Positions 1 to 8,763 are shown, numbered from the stretch's first letter. The stretch: DNA of 64,000 nucleotides from Psychromicrobium lacuslunae (GCF_000950575.1 NZ_CP011005.1:744001-808000), one strand, 5' to 3'. Notes: generated by a model not told the origin, from the letters alone. Program-made: numbers and translations.

Positions 1-162
1 GGGTAGCGAGGGGTTGCGTCGCATCAATTCCCGGATGCACTTGACCACCAGGTCATCGGCCCGAGTTGAGGCGTAGATGCCTTTTTCTCCGGCTTTTCCA
101 AAAGGGGTTCTGACGCCATCAACAAAAACTACTTCACGGACTTGCCGTGCATTTGGGCTCAC
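1..162 (-). CDS. Acetyl-CoA acyltransferase (thiolase), N-terminal part
   Basis: Only the first 54 codons lie in the window; the gene continues past base 1. The translated start contains the thiolase opening REVVFVDGVRTPFGKAG, as in FadA/FadI-type 3-ketoacyl-CoA thiolases of fatty-acid beta-oxidation. The catalytic Cys and His boxes lie outside the window, so thiolase subtype cannot be judged. I chose the GTG at 162 because GGAG sits five bases upstream; an in-frame ATG at 183 is the alternative. A 28-bp palindrome lies about 60 bases upstream, so transcription is probably controlled by a repressor. Confidence 0.85.
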   Translation of the reverse strand, partial: MSPNARQVREVVFVDGVRTPFGKAGEKGIYASTRADDLVVKCIRELMRRNPSLP

Positions 163-222
163 TTTAGCTCCTTTTATCGGCATTGTGCCAAGGCCTAGCG
201 CAGCATAAAACTGCACCAATAG

Positions 223-250
223 CTATATGCTACTCATGAGTAACATATAG
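223..250. promoter_or_regulatory. 28-bp palindromic operator over the thiolase promoter
   Basis: The core TACTCATGAGTA (231-242) is a perfect palindrome. The flanks CTATATGC and ACATATAG extend it to 28 bp with one mismatched pair. On the minus strand a TTGAAA -35 box (251-256) and a TAGCAT -10 box (227-232) are 18 bases apart, so the palindrome fills the spacer of a promoter pointing into the thiolase gene. Size and symmetry suit a TetR- or GntR-type dimer. The regulator is not in the window. Confidence 0.6.
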
Positions 251-329
251 TTTCAAACCCCTGCGGAATTAAAAGCTGAAGAAATTGTTTCGCACCTTGC
301 TGCCTAGTCAAGACAGCCCTGCATAGCGG

Positions 330-1706
330 CTAGTTACTCGCTGAACCTTCGGCCGTGGCGTCCTTGTTTGGCAGCGGATCTGGGTGGTTGAAGGCCTCTA
401 CTAGAAGCGGGGCAGTCAGCTTGATCTGCCAGCCCCGGGCGCCCAAATCGGCAAGTGCGGCAGCGATTGACTCCAACTCAAATAGCTCAGGTGGGCGCCA
501 ACATAATCTGCGTAAGAAGTCCGGGGTGAGCAGGTTCTCTACTGGCAGCTTGAGATCCTTGGCGAGCGCAGCCAGCCGGGGACGGGCGGTCGCCAATCTG
601 GCAGCCGCAGCAGGATCCTTATCCGTCCAGGCACGCGGCGGGGGCGGCGCATTGCTGGGCAGATGCAATGGCGGTAATTCTTTGAGAGCCTTTGCCTCAT
701 TAATGGCGCGCATCCAGCGAGGTGCCTCCCGGTGCACTGCGCGGCCATTAAAGCCGGGCACCGCAAGCAGCTGAGGAATCGTATTCGGCATCGCTTTAGC
801 GGCAACCACGATGGCCGAATCAGGCAGCAATCGGCCCGGGGCGACATCACGGTTCTGGGCCAGGGCGTCTCTTTCCTGCCAGAGCTGGCGAACCGCGGCG
901 AGCTGACGCCGGTCCCGGAGCTGATGCACCCCGGAGGTGCGCCGCCACGGATCAACGCGAGGCGCTGGCGGTCCGACCTGCAGAATGGCATGGAATTCCT
1001 CATTGACCCATTCGAGCTTGCCATCAGCGGTCAATAACTCGACGAGTTCCTCGCGCAATTCGGCCAGCACCTCGACGTCGAGTGCGGCGTAGCGCAACCA
1101 GGGCTCTGGCAGCGGGCGAGTCGACCAGTCGGCGGCCGAATGTTCTTTGGCTAGTCCAAAACCCAGCAATTGTTCGACCACTGCGGCTAGGCCTACCTTG
1201 GGTAGCCCCGCGATCCGAGCAGCTAACTCGGTATCAAAGAGCGAGTCAGGCCACATCCCTAGGTCGTAGAGGCAGGGCAGATCTTGGCTGGCCGCATGAA
1301 GGATCCATTCCACGCCACGGAGGGCTTCATCGATGATTTTGAGATCCTCGAAAGGTTCCGGATCAATCAGCCAAGTGCCAGCGCCTTCCCGCCGAATCTG
1401 CACCAAGAAGGCGCGCTGGCCGTAACGGAATCCAGAAGCCCGCTCGGCATCAACACCCGCTGGTCCAGTGCCAGCCGCCAGGGCTTTAGCGGCCCGGGAT
1501 AGCCCTTCAGCGGTATTGATCACTAAAGGCACCCCGTCGCGGGGGGTGTCTAGTTCAATGACTTCGGGTATCTCGCTCAGATCAAGGTCAGCGATTTCGG
1601 CGCTTTCTGGACTCGCGGGGATAGCTTCGGGCTTCACCCTAGCTGTTCGCTGAGATCTATCCCGGCTGCGCTTCGTCGGGGAGTCCTGCTGGTCAGCTGG
1701 ACTCAA
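330..1706 (-). CDS. rnd: Ribonuclease D (3'-5' exoribonuclease with HRDC domain)
   Basis: DEDDy-family exoribonuclease. The Exo I Asp-x-Glu is in VDAERASG, Exo II is in HAASQDLPCL, and Exo III is in YAALDVEVL with the Tyr and Asp that define the DEDDy type. An HRDC-like segment (RRQLAAVRQLWQERDALA) and a second helical region follow, as in RNase D of actinobacteria. It probably trims stable RNA. The N-terminus is a low-complexity Ser/Pro/Arg stretch, so the start is uncertain. The TTG at 1706 overlaps the stop of the upstream DUF3000 gene, suggesting translational coupling; the open frame extends to 1787, and a GTG inside the low-complexity region is also possible. Confidence 0.9.
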   Translation of the reverse strand: MSPADQQDSPTKRSRDRSQRTARVKPEAIPASPESAEIADLDLSEIPEVIELDTPRDGVPLVINTAEGLSRAAKALAAGTGPAGVDAERASGFRYGQRAFLVQIRREGAGTWLIDPEPFEDLKIIDEALRGVEWILHAASQDLPCLYDLGMWPDSLFDTELAARIAGLPKVGLAAVVEQLLGFGLAKEHSAADWSTRPLPEPWLRYAALDVEVLAELREELVELLTADGKLEWVNEEFHAILQVGPPAPRVDPWRRTSGVHQLRDRRQLAAVRQLWQERDALAQNRDVAPGRLLPDSAIVVAAKAMPNTIPQLLAVPGFNGRAVHREAPRWMRAINEAKALKELPPLHLPSNAPPPPRAWTDKDPAAAARLATARPRLAALAKDLKLPVENLLTPDFLRRLCWRPPELFELESIAAALADLGARGWQIKLTAPLLVEAFNHPDPLPNKDATAEGSASN

Positions 1707-2290
1707 CTGCGCCGCCGATGAGGTAACGCGCTGACCCCTTCGGGCAGCGGTGGTAGCCCGGCAAAGGTGCACACCATATCTGACCAAGCTTCAAGGTGAT
1801 CTTTCATCTTTTCATCTTCCGGCGTCCAGGAAGCCCTGAGCTCAATGTCAATCGAATCAGGACGACCAGCCAAGGAGCCATAGCTCTCGGAGAGAATTCG
1901 GGTTGCAGTACCTCCGGCTGCGCGATACCGCGCACCGTGGCTTTCCAATGCTTCGACCAGCCAGGTCCAAGCGACCGAGCCGAGCATCGCGTCGGTGCCG
2001 ATATCTGCCTCAAGTTGCGCGCGAATGTAGGTAACCACTCGGAAGGTGCCGTCCCAGAGCGCAGAGCCCTCGGGATCGTGCAGCAGAATGAAACGTCCGG
2101 TGGCAAGTTCGGCGGTGCTTGCCTCCACGGCAGCGGGTTCGAAGACCTCGGCTCCCAAGGCCACCGCATAAGGGGCTAGCCGGGAGGGGGCTGGGATCTC
2201 TTCGAGTCGTAATTCGCTACGACACTGGGCCTGGCGAAGGGTGCCGAGGGCAGTTAGGAAGTCAGAGGGGACCTTTGCAAGCGCGCTCAC
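1703..2290 (-). CDS. DUF3000 family protein
   Basis: A 195-residue protein that I recognise as the actinobacterial DUF3000 family (starting MSALAKVPSDFLTALGTLRQ). The role is unknown. No signal peptide or membrane segment is visible. Its TGA overlaps the likely TTG start of rnd, and DUF3000 next to RNase D is a common actinobacterial arrangement, so the two are probably co-transcribed. A bent RNA-processing link is only inference from this position. Confidence 0.8.
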   Translation of the reverse strand: MSALAKVPSDFLTALGTLRQAQCRSELRLEEIPAPSRLAPYAVALGAEVFEPAAVEASTAELATGRFILLHDPEGSALWDGTFRVVTYIRAQLEADIGTDAMLGSVAWTWLVEALESHGARYRAAGGTATRILSESYGSLAGRPDSIDIELRASWTPEDEKMKDHLEAWSDMVCTFAGLPPLPEGVSALPHRRRS

Positions 2291-2378
2291 CCTGGAAGAC
2301 TATGCCCGAGCGCCGACAGAATAGCGTAGGCGCGCCGTTTTAGCCTGCCATGCCGGGGCGTTAGCAGAGACCGGCCGA

Positions 2379-2413
2379 GGCTGGGATGCTATGCGGCGCA
2401 CAGCATCCCAGCC
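2379..2413 (-). terminator. Stem-loop after the SDR gene
   Basis: A 12-bp perfect stem (GGCTGGGATGCT at 2379-2390 with AGCATCCCAGCC at 2402-2413) and an 11-base loop lie just downstream of the minus-strand SDR gene and before DUF3000. There is no long T run, so it is only a probable terminator. Confidence 0.5.
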
Positions 2414-2448
2414 CATCTTGGCCTTCGGGGTTTGTTTCCAGCCAACTT

Positions 2449-3171
2449 TTAGTCGGCGGTGAGATCGATAACGCTGGCATTCAACTGCTCGGCGGGCTGC
2501 TCAAACAGCGTCCTGATCCGCGCTGCCAGTTCATCCACGTGGGTATAGCCCGGGAATCGTCGCTCCGGTTGGGCTGCTCGCATCTCATCGGTGAGCAGGG
2601 ATTTGACCCGAAGGATCACCGCAGCGGCCTGACCCGCGGTAGTAGCAGCTTCCCCCAACTGTTCCGCTTCGGCCGCTTTGCCGAAGCCTTGAGCAATGGC
2701 AAGAGTCCAGGCTTCAGCAGCAGCTTTAGCTGCCACATAGTTAGCATTGCCCGCGGTCGGCTTGGCCACCGAAGTAGAGGAGACGATGGCTAGCAAGCCG
2801 GCCGTCTGCTCCAGATCCGGCGCGAATTCCCGGCTGGTGATTCGAAGCGTCTCAATCACGTTATGGCTGAGGAATCCCCAGTCCGCGTCGTTCTGCTCGG
2901 CCAGCCCGCCGCCACCGCGCCAGCCGCCCACCAAATGGATCAAGCCATGGATCGGACCATAGTCGCTGAGTATTTTTTGGTGCAGCTCCGCGACCGCTGC
3001 AGGCTCCGCCAAGTCGGCGCTGAGCGGGGATGCGCCGCTGGCCTTAGCTGCACTTTCAATTCGCGCAGCCGATGAACCAACTGTGACAACCCGATAGCCG
3101 GCCCCGACTAAGGCGCGCGCCGTGGCAATGCCGGCGGCTGAAGAGCCGCCGGCAATCAAAATTGTTTTCAT
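2449..3171 (-). CDS. SDR family oxidoreductase
   Basis: A 240-residue classical short-chain dehydrogenase with an N-terminal Rossmann fold. The glycine motif is GGSSAAGIATA at about residues 8-18, slightly different from the usual TGxxxGxG. The catalytic triad is represented by Ser in the VSSTS region and YVAAK (Tyr-x-x-x-Lys). The substrate cannot be read from the sequence. Its ATG lies inside the end of the upstream DUF6421 gene (ATGA-type overlap, 3168-3171), so the two are translationally coupled and may act on the same substrate. Confidence 0.85.
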   Translation of the reverse strand: MKTILIAGGSSAAGIATARALVGAGYRVVTVGSSAARIESAAKASGASPLSADLAEPAAVAELHQKILSDYGPIHGLIHLVGGWRGGGGLAEQNDADWGFLSHNVIETLRITSREFAPDLEQTAGLLAIVSSTSVAKPTAGNANYVAAKAAAEAWTLAIAQGFGKAAEAEQLGEAATTAGQAAAVILRVKSLLTDEMRAAQPERRFPGYTHVDELAARIRTLFEQPAEQLNASVIDLTAD

Positions 3172-4592
3172 GCTTCAGTTCTAGCAGGAACCCTGTCAGA
3201 TTCGCTCACCGCGTCTTTTCCGGTAATACCGGTGGTCGACTCGATCACGCTGCGCATTTTCTTCTCCAGCGCCTCATAGAACATGGAAAGCGGGAATTCG
3301 TCATCAAGGACCTGATCGGTCAGCGCCCGCGGCGGTTCATTCAGCGGCAAAGCGTCCGGCCCCTTGGCCCAGACCGAAGCCGGGTTCGGGGTGACAGTGT
3401 TGGAAACCAGCTCGTAGGCTGCCAGCCAGTGAGCGGTCTTGGGCCGGTCGATGGAGCGCCAGTACAGGTCGTGGATCTTTTCGCCGAGGGAGACCACGAC
3501 GTCGGCCACTTCGTCCCAGTCAATTGTCAGTTTGGTGTCGGTCCAGTGAAGCACGTGGTGCTGGTGCATCCAGGCGAACAGCAGCTGACCACCGAGGCCG
3601 TCATAGTTACGCACCCGGCTACCGGTGATCGCGAAGCGGAAGATCCGGTCGAAGATCACTGCGTACTGCACCAGTTTGGCGTATTTACGGGCTTCTTCGG
3701 AGGCCTCCGGGTCCTTCTCGATTTTGACCGATTCGCTGAAAGCGGTCAGATCGCAGCGAAGTTCTTCAAGCGAGTACAGGAAGAACGGCATCCGCTGCTT
3801 GATCATGAAGGGGTCAAAAGGCAGGTCGCCGCGCATGTGAGTACGGTCATGAATCAGATCCCACATCACGAAGGTTTCCTGGGTGAGTTTCTGATCGTCA
3901 AGCAACTCAGCAGCATCGGCCGGGAGTTCTAGCGAGGTGATCTCGGCGGCCGCGCTCAGCACCCGGCGGAATCGAGCTGCCTCACGGTCCTGGAAAATCG
4001 CGCCCCAGGTGAACTTTGGGGTTTCCCGGACGCCGACGCTCTCCGGGAACAGCACGGCGGAGTTGGTGTCGTAGCCGGGGGTGAAGTCAACGAAGGAAAT
4101 CGGCACGAAGAGCTTATTCGAATAAGCCCCGGCTTCGAGTTCGCCGATGAATTCGGGCCAGATCACTTTGACCAGTACGGCCTCGACGAACCGGTTGGTT
4201 GAGCCGTTCTGGGTGTACATCGGGAAAACCACCAGGTGGCCGAGGCCGTCAATGCGGTTTTCCTGTGGTTGGAAGGCGAGCAGGGAATCGAGGAAGTCGG
4301 GGATGCCGAAGCCTTCCGCAGCCCAGCGCTCGAAGTCCTTCACCAGCAGCGAGAGGTATTCGGCGTCGTGCGGGAAGTTCGGAGCGAGTTCGTTGATCGA
4401 ACTGACCAGCGTTTCGACGAGTTTGCTGGCCCGAGACTTGTCCTCGGCTTCGGGAACCGAACCGTCCTTAATCTGCAGGTCCTGGAGTTCGGTCGCGGCA
4501 GCCTTCAAAGCTTGCCAGGGCTGGCCCGCGGCGATGGCTTCAAGATCGGTGTCGGCGCTGGCTAATGGTGCGGCAGGCAAGGTCTGCGTCAT
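3168..4592 (-). CDS. DUF6421 family protein
   Basis: A 474-residue soluble protein that I recognise as the actinobacterial DUF6421 family. Function is unknown. It is rich in aromatic and charged residues and has several conserved His-containing stretches (for example MWDLIHDRTHMRGD near residue 245 and AWMHQHHVLHW near 345), which might bind a metal; that is inference. No signal peptide is visible. It is the first gene of a two-gene unit with the SDR. The 255 bases upstream, to the divergent gene at 4860, are relatively AT-rich and must hold promoters for both directions. Confidence 0.75.
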   Translation of the reverse strand: MTQTLPAAPLASADTDLEAIAAGQPWQALKAAATELQDLQIKDGSVPEAEDKSRASKLVETLVSSINELAPNFPHDAEYLSLLVKDFERWAAEGFGIPDFLDSLLAFQPQENRIDGLGHLVVFPMYTQNGSTNRFVEAVLVKVIWPEFIGELEAGAYSNKLFVPISFVDFTPGYDTNSAVLFPESVGVRETPKFTWGAIFQDREAARFRRVLSAAAEITSLELPADAAELLDDQKLTQETFVMWDLIHDRTHMRGDLPFDPFMIKQRMPFFLYSLEELRCDLTAFSESVKIEKDPEASEEARKYAKLVQYAVIFDRIFRFAITGSRVRNYDGLGGQLLFAWMHQHHVLHWTDTKLTIDWDEVADVVVSLGEKIHDLYWRSIDRPKTAHWLAAYELVSNTVTPNPASVWAKGPDALPLNEPPRALTDQVLDDEFPLSMFYEALEKKMRSVIESTTGITGKDAVSESDRVPARTEA

Positions 4593-4859
4593 GGCGAAAG
4601 TCCTTCCAGAGTCTTTATCTTCTTGATGAAATCTTAACTCAAAAGACAGGAAACCTTATGCAATATTTATGAATTGATTAGAAGATCTGGCGCTCGGTGT
4701 GGTGTTTCTCTCAGCCAGGATGAGCTTCGCTTGCCGGACATTCTGGAGGCAATGCGGATTCCGTTACGGATCTTGGCTTCAGCGATCACCGGTGGAACCA
4801 CGATGGGCCCCTAGCCGGATGATCACCAGTTCAGTCAGAATCGAGAAATGAGGAACTCA

Positions 4860-5399
4860 GTGAGCTGGCAAGATGCGAGCGGAACCGGGCTGGAAGACCT
4901 TGAATTACTGCTGAGTCATCAGGGCGGAGTGGCTTCGGGGCGGGTACAAGGACCCAAAGGTGCACCTTTTCAGCTTGAATACACAGTGGAATTTGATGCT
5001 CAATGGCGGACCAGGAAAGTTTTCGCCCTTGAGCGGCTCAGCGGTCGGAGTTTGCTACTTCGAGCTGACGGAATGGGTTGCTGGAGGGACCAAGACAATG
5101 TCGAACTGGTGGAACTCAGCGGTGCCATTGATGTGGACTTGAGTGCCACACCCTTCAGTAACACCTTGCCGATCAGACGGTTACGACCCGAGATTGGCGA
5201 AAGTTTTGAGATTGTCACTGCCTATATCTCCGTCCCAGAACTTACCTTGCAAGCTGACCCACAGCGATACACCCGACTTGCCGAGACTCGCTATCGTTAT
5301 GAATCGTTGGACAGCGATTTTCAGGCAGAGATTTCGGTCGATGAGATGGCTCTGGTCACCGAGTATCCCGGGCTGTTCAGCCGACGACATATTGGCTAA
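4860..5399 (+). CDS. Putative glycolipid-binding domain protein (PA1994-like)
   Basis: About 179 residues with the pattern of the PA1994-like putative glycolipid-binding family: an all-beta protein carrying YTVEFDAQWRTRK and the C-terminal YPGLFSRR. The family fold resembles LolA/LppX-type lipid carriers, but no enzymatic role is known. I placed the start at the GTG at 4860 because AGGA lies five bases upstream; the in-frame ATG at 4848 is possible and would add four residues. The gene stands alone, convergent with msrB. Confidence 0.75.
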   Translation: MSWQDASGTGLEDLELLLSHQGGVASGRVQGPKGAPFQLEYTVEFDAQWRTRKVFALERLSGRSLLLRADGMGCWRDQDNVELVELSGAIDVDLSATPFSNTLPIRRLRPEIGESFEIVTAYISVPELTLQADPQRYTRLAETRYRYESLDSDFQAEISVDEMALVTEYPGLFSRRHIG

Positions 5400-5429
5400 T
5401 AGTGGCTGAACAGCCGCCAGCATTCCAAA

Positions 5430-5876
5430 CTATTCGCTGGGCACCAACGTCATTGAGATTGAGTTAATGCAATATCGCTTATCGGTCGGAGTCCCATACC
5501 CCTCGCCCTCAAAGACGTGACCCAGATGTGAATCACAATTGGCGCAGCGCACTTCTACTCGCTCCATGCCCAGGCTTCGGTCATGGATGTAACGCACCCG
5601 CTCCTCAGCCAATGGGGCGAAGAAGGAAGGCCAGCCACAATGCGAATCAAATTTCTCATTGCTGCGGAAAAGCTCAGCCCCACAGGCACGGCACTGATAC
5701 ACCCCGGCGGTATGCGTATCGGTGTACTCTCCGATAAAAGCCCGCTCGGTGCCCGCCTGGCGGAGTACCCGATATTCCTCGGGACTCAGTTCCGCGCGCC
5801 ACTCTTGCTCCGTCTTCACCACCGCAGGGGTATAGGAGTTCTGGAAAAAACTGGTGTTTCCGGCAGATTCACTCAT
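5430..5876 (-). CDS. msrB: Peptide-methionine (R)-S-oxide reductase MsrB
   Basis: Reduces methionine R-sulfoxide in proteins, repairing oxidative damage in the cytoplasm. The 148-residue length is normal for stand-alone MsrB. Zinc ligands are two CxxC pairs (Cys62/Cys65 and Cys111/Cys114). The catalytic Cys136 is in RYCINS, and Cys80 in SHCGWPSF lies in the usual substrate-side loop. A 14-base gap separates its start from the downstream end of the 163-residue hypothetical gene, so they are probably one operon. Confidence 0.95.
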   Translation of the reverse strand: MSESAGNTSFFQNSYTPAVVKTEQEWRAELSPEEYRVLRQAGTERAFIGEYTDTHTAGVYQCRACGAELFRSNEKFDSHCGWPSFFAPLAEERVRYIHDRSLGMERVEVRCANCDSHLGHVFEGEGYGTPTDKRYCINSISMTLVPSE

Positions 5877-5890
5877 ATCTGTAGCAACGT

Positions 5891-6382
5891 TTAGGAGTCG
5901 CCAATAAATCCCGACCCCGAGTACAGATGCAATACCGGCAACCCCAGCTTGTCCTGCGCACGCGTCGCCCAGTCGGTGTGGAAGGTATCCTCCAAAGCAT
6001 GCGGCTCGGTGACAACCACGGCTTGACGGGCGGAGCGTTCCTCGACCTCAGCGACTAGTCCGGCGACCGCATCGCCTTCGAAAACCTTGCCGCTGACCGT
6101 CGCACCGGTGGCTTGTAGCGCGGCCAGCGAGGTCTGCAGGGTGCTTTCGGCACGCTGCTTAGCTTCTTCCTTGCTTTCCCGGCCACCGAACTCCTTGAGC
6201 GCCGCCGGGAGATCAAGCAGGCTCAGCTGATCGATGACATCGACGAGCAGGTTCCGCCGCACGTCATCCGGCACCAACACGATAAGTTCGGGTTGCTCGG
6301 AGTCGGCGAACAGGCCAGTGATGTTTTCCACGTCGACCTCGCCCAAAGGAGCCTCGGTCAGAATGATGATGGTATCGGTCAT
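5891..6382 (-). CDS. Conserved hypothetical protein, USP-like alternation
   Basis: A 163-residue acidic soluble protein. The sequence alternates hydrophobic strands (TIIILTEAP, LIVLVPDD, AVVVTEPHA) with helices, like a Rossmann-type or universal-stress-type fold, but I see no nucleotide-binding motif. I do not recognise a named function. It sits just upstream of msrB in the same direction, which hints at a stress-related operon. Confidence 0.65.
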   Translation of the reverse strand: MTDTIIILTEAPLGEVDVENITGLFADSEQPELIVLVPDDVRRNLLVDVIDQLSLLDLPAALKEFGGRESKEEAKQRAESTLQTSLAALQATGATVSGKVFEGDAVAGLVAEVEERSARQAVVVTEPHALEDTFHTDWATRAQDKLGLPVLHLYSGSGFIGDS

Positions 6383-6391
6383 GAGCTAAGC

Positions 6392-6485
6392 GTATCTCCC
6401 CAGGGCCCCGCGTCGAGCTAGCGAGGCGTGGGAGGGGCGATACGCGGTATCTCCCCAGGGCCCCGCGTCTAACTCGACGCGGGGC
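6392..6485. repeat. 23-bp direct repeat with a GC-rich hairpin
   Basis: The 23-bp sequence beginning GTATCTCCCCAGGGCCCC occurs at 6392-6414 and again at 6447-6469. The end of the second copy pairs with the following bases to give a 9-bp perfect stem (CCCCGCGTC and GACGCGGGG, 6461-6484). It lies between the divergent hypothetical gene and the alpha/beta hydrolase gene, so it may be a duplicated regulatory segment. Confidence 0.6.
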
Positions 6486-6508
6486 GGGCGCTCCGCCACA
6501 ATGGAGTC

Positions 6509-7759
6509 ATGGCTGACCTAAGCGCGAAGAAGCACACTGGCTGGTTGAAATGGTTGCTGTTTGGCGCAGCGGCCGGAGCTGGTGTGGTCTCCGTGCTGGC
6601 CGCGGGAAGCTCAGCGCTGGCTGGTTATTTCGCCCGTAGAGTAGTCACCCCGGAGAAGGAGCAGCCAGAGGATCTTGAGATCTTGGCGGTGCTTCGGGTC
6701 GGTGAGGAATTACAGATCGTGCTGCCTGCCAACCAGGAAACCATCGTTGATGGGGTTTACGGATTGAGCTTTGACGGTGAGCGCGGAAATGCTCGGATTG
6801 GCGCGATCCGGTCCTATGTGCCCCGCGAAGGTACGGTCTCCCGACTGGTCGAGGAAGTGGTTGCGGGGGATTTGCAGCACGCGGTCCGGGGACGCTGGAG
6901 CGGCGCGGTTTTCCAATCGCCAGCTGAGATCGGGGTGGCGGCGGAAGAGGTATGGATCGATTTGCCGGTAGGTCCGGCACCGGCCTGGCTGATTAAACCA
7001 ACCGAGCAAAGGCTCTCCAGCTGGGCGATTATGGTCCACGGCCGGGGTGCCCGTCGCACCGAAGGATTACGTGCGGTGCGCACCGCACGCGCGCTCGGAC
7101 TGACCAGTCTGCTGATTTCTTATCGTAATGACGGCGATGCGCCAGCCGCGGAGGACGGTCGCTACGGCCTTGGCGTGACCGAATGGCGGGACGTGGAGGC
7201 CGCAATCGACTACGCACTCGACCACGGTGCGAAGGACGTGGTGCTTTTTGGCTACTCAATGGGCGGCGCAGTAGCGTTGCAAACCGTCGACTTGAGTCAC
7301 CGCCGCCAGGAGGTCACCGCGCTGGTGCTGGACGGTCCGGTGATCAATTGGATCGATGTTTTGGCGCATCAAGCCACGCTGAACCGGATCCCGGCAGCTA
7401 TTGGCAAATACGGTCAGCTCATGCTGAGTCATCCACTCGGTCGGCGAATCACCGGTTTGGCAGCACCGGTGAACCTAAAAAGCATGGACTGGGTGAGCCG
7501 CGCCATTGAACTGCGAACCCCCACCCTGATCATGCACAGTAAAGACGATGACTTTGTGCCGTATGGTCCGTCGAAGGAACTCGCGCGGCGCAATCCTGAG
7601 ATTGTCAGTTTTGTGGAATTTGACACCGCTGCGCACACCCGCGAGTGGAATGTCGATCCGCAGCGTTGGGATTCGGTTGTCAGGTCTTGGCTGGCTCCGC
7701 GCTTAGGTCGCTACGATCTGCCCAGGGATACCGTGCCCGAGGAATTCCGGGACGCTTAG
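6509..7759 (+). CDS. Membrane-anchored alpha/beta hydrolase
   Basis: A 416-residue protein with one N-terminal membrane segment (about residues 12-38, WLLFGAAAGAGVVSVLAAGS) followed by a serine-hydrolase domain. The oxyanion-side motif is VHGRGARR, the nucleophile elbow is GYSMGG (Ser at about residue 249), and a late HSKDDDFVP plus AAHTREW supply the probable Asp and His. It resembles the prolyl-oligopeptidase-like or BAAT-type hydrolases of actinobacteria. The substrate is unknown. Confidence 0.8.
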   Translation: MADLSAKKHTGWLKWLLFGAAAGAGVVSVLAAGSSALAGYFARRVVTPEKEQPEDLEILAVLRVGEELQIVLPANQETIVDGVYGLSFDGERGNARIGAIRSYVPREGTVSRLVEEVVAGDLQHAVRGRWSGAVFQSPAEIGVAAEEVWIDLPVGPAPAWLIKPTEQRLSSWAIMVHGRGARRTEGLRAVRTARALGLTSLLISYRNDGDAPAAEDGRYGLGVTEWRDVEAAIDYALDHGAKDVVLFGYSMGGAVALQTVDLSHRRQEVTALVLDGPVINWIDVLAHQATLNRIPAAIGKYGQLMLSHPLGRRITGLAAPVNLKSMDWVSRAIELRTPTLIMHSKDDDFVPYGPSKELARRNPEIVSFVEFDTAAHTREWNVDPQRWDSVVRSWLAPRLGRYDLPRDTVPEEFRDA

Positions 7760-8274
7760 CTTTTACGGCCTATTGGTGCCACGGTGGCCTGGCAGAGTTC
7801 GACCAAAAGGGCTGGCGCAAGTTCAATCTCTAGGCCACGCCGTCCCGCCGAGAAGTACAAGGTCGCCAGATTCAAGGCTGACTCATCAAGGACCACTGGG
7901 TTGGCGAGCTTACTGCCTAGCGGCGAGATGCCACCCAGCACATAGCCGGTGCGACGCTGTGCCAGCTGCGGATCCGCCAGTTCGGCTTTTTTGGCCGCCA
8001 TCGCAGCGGCCAGCAGCTTGAGGTCCAGGCTTTCGCTGACCGGGACCATAGCGGCCACCAAGAAAGTTCCGTTGCTGCCGGTCACCGCGGCCATCAGGGT
8101 TTTGAACACCCGTTCTGCCGGAACACCTAGTTTGCTGCTGGCTTCAGTGCCGAAGGAAGGAATCTTGGCATCGTGCTGGTAGCTGTGCAACGTGTAGCGG
8201 ACCCCGGCAGTATCGAGCAGCGAGGTCGCCGGAGTACCACCTTTCGAGCGTCCACTGCTAGTGCGCTGGCTCAT
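7756..8274 (-). CDS. ybaK: Cys-tRNA(Pro) deacylase, YbaK/EbsC family
   Basis: A trans-editing protein that hydrolyses mischarged Cys-tRNA(Pro). The 172 residues carry the family markers FKTLMA, the nearby invariant Lys, and GYVLGGISPLG with the glycine-rich loop. The length and single domain match YbaK. Its last four bases overlap the convergent hydrolase gene. SufE-like and rhodanese genes lie just upstream on the same strand. Confidence 0.9.
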   Translation of the reverse strand: MSQRTSSGRSKGGTPATSLLDTAGVRYTLHSYQHDAKIPSFGTEASSKLGVPAERVFKTLMAAVTGSNGTFLVAAMVPVSESLDLKLLAAAMAAKKAELADPQLAQRRTGYVLGGISPLGSKLANPVVLDESALNLATLYFSAGRRGLEIELAPALLVELCQATVAPIGRKS

Positions 8275-8310
8275 TGAGTTAGGCTCATCGCTTGAGGCTG
8301 AGCGGCGCCA

Positions 8311-8763
8311 CTAATCGTTGGGCAGCTGGGCGCGCACCTGACGCTTAATCCGCCCCAGCATTGCGGTCATCCCTCGCAACCGAAGCGGGGTCAGCGCATG
8401 GGTTAGCCCCAGTTGTTCAGGCATATCGTCGGGCACCGCCAAAATTTCGCGCACGGAATGCCCATTCAAGCCTTCGTGCAGCACGCTGGCAAAGCCTCGG
8501 GTAGTAGGCGCCTCCGGGGGAGCGGAGAAGAAGAGTTGCACCCTATCGTCTGCTACCTCAAGGGTCAGGAACAGCGGGGATTGACACTCCACCACTTGCT
8601 CAAGTAACTCGGGATGTTCCGCAAAGCGATCTGGCAGCGCGGGCAGGCTCCGTGAGAACTCTAGAAGCAACTGGAGCCGCTCAGGTTCCTCGAGGGCCTG
8701 AAAATCATCAATAATCTCAAGTAGCTCGGCAGGCATCGAAGCAGAGTCGAGGGAATTAGTCAC
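8311..8763 (-). CDS. SufE family sulfur-acceptor protein
   Basis: A 150-residue protein of the SufE/CsdE fold, which accepts persulfide sulfur for Fe-S assembly. The acceptor Cys60 lies in VVECQSPLFL, the usual position. The start is the GTG at 8763; the open frame extends further upstream to 9252, but that part overlaps the rhodanese gene in another frame and does not look like SufE. It lies 118 bases downstream of the rhodanese gene, so a sulfur-transfer pair is likely. Confidence 0.85.
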   Translation of the reverse strand: MTNSLDSASMPAELLEIIDDFQALEEPERLQLLLEFSRSLPALPDRFAEHPELLEQVVECQSPLFLTLEVADDRVQLFFSAPPEAPTTRGFASVLHEGLNGHSVREILAVPDDMPEQLGLTHALTPLRLRGMTAMLGRIKRQVRAQLPND

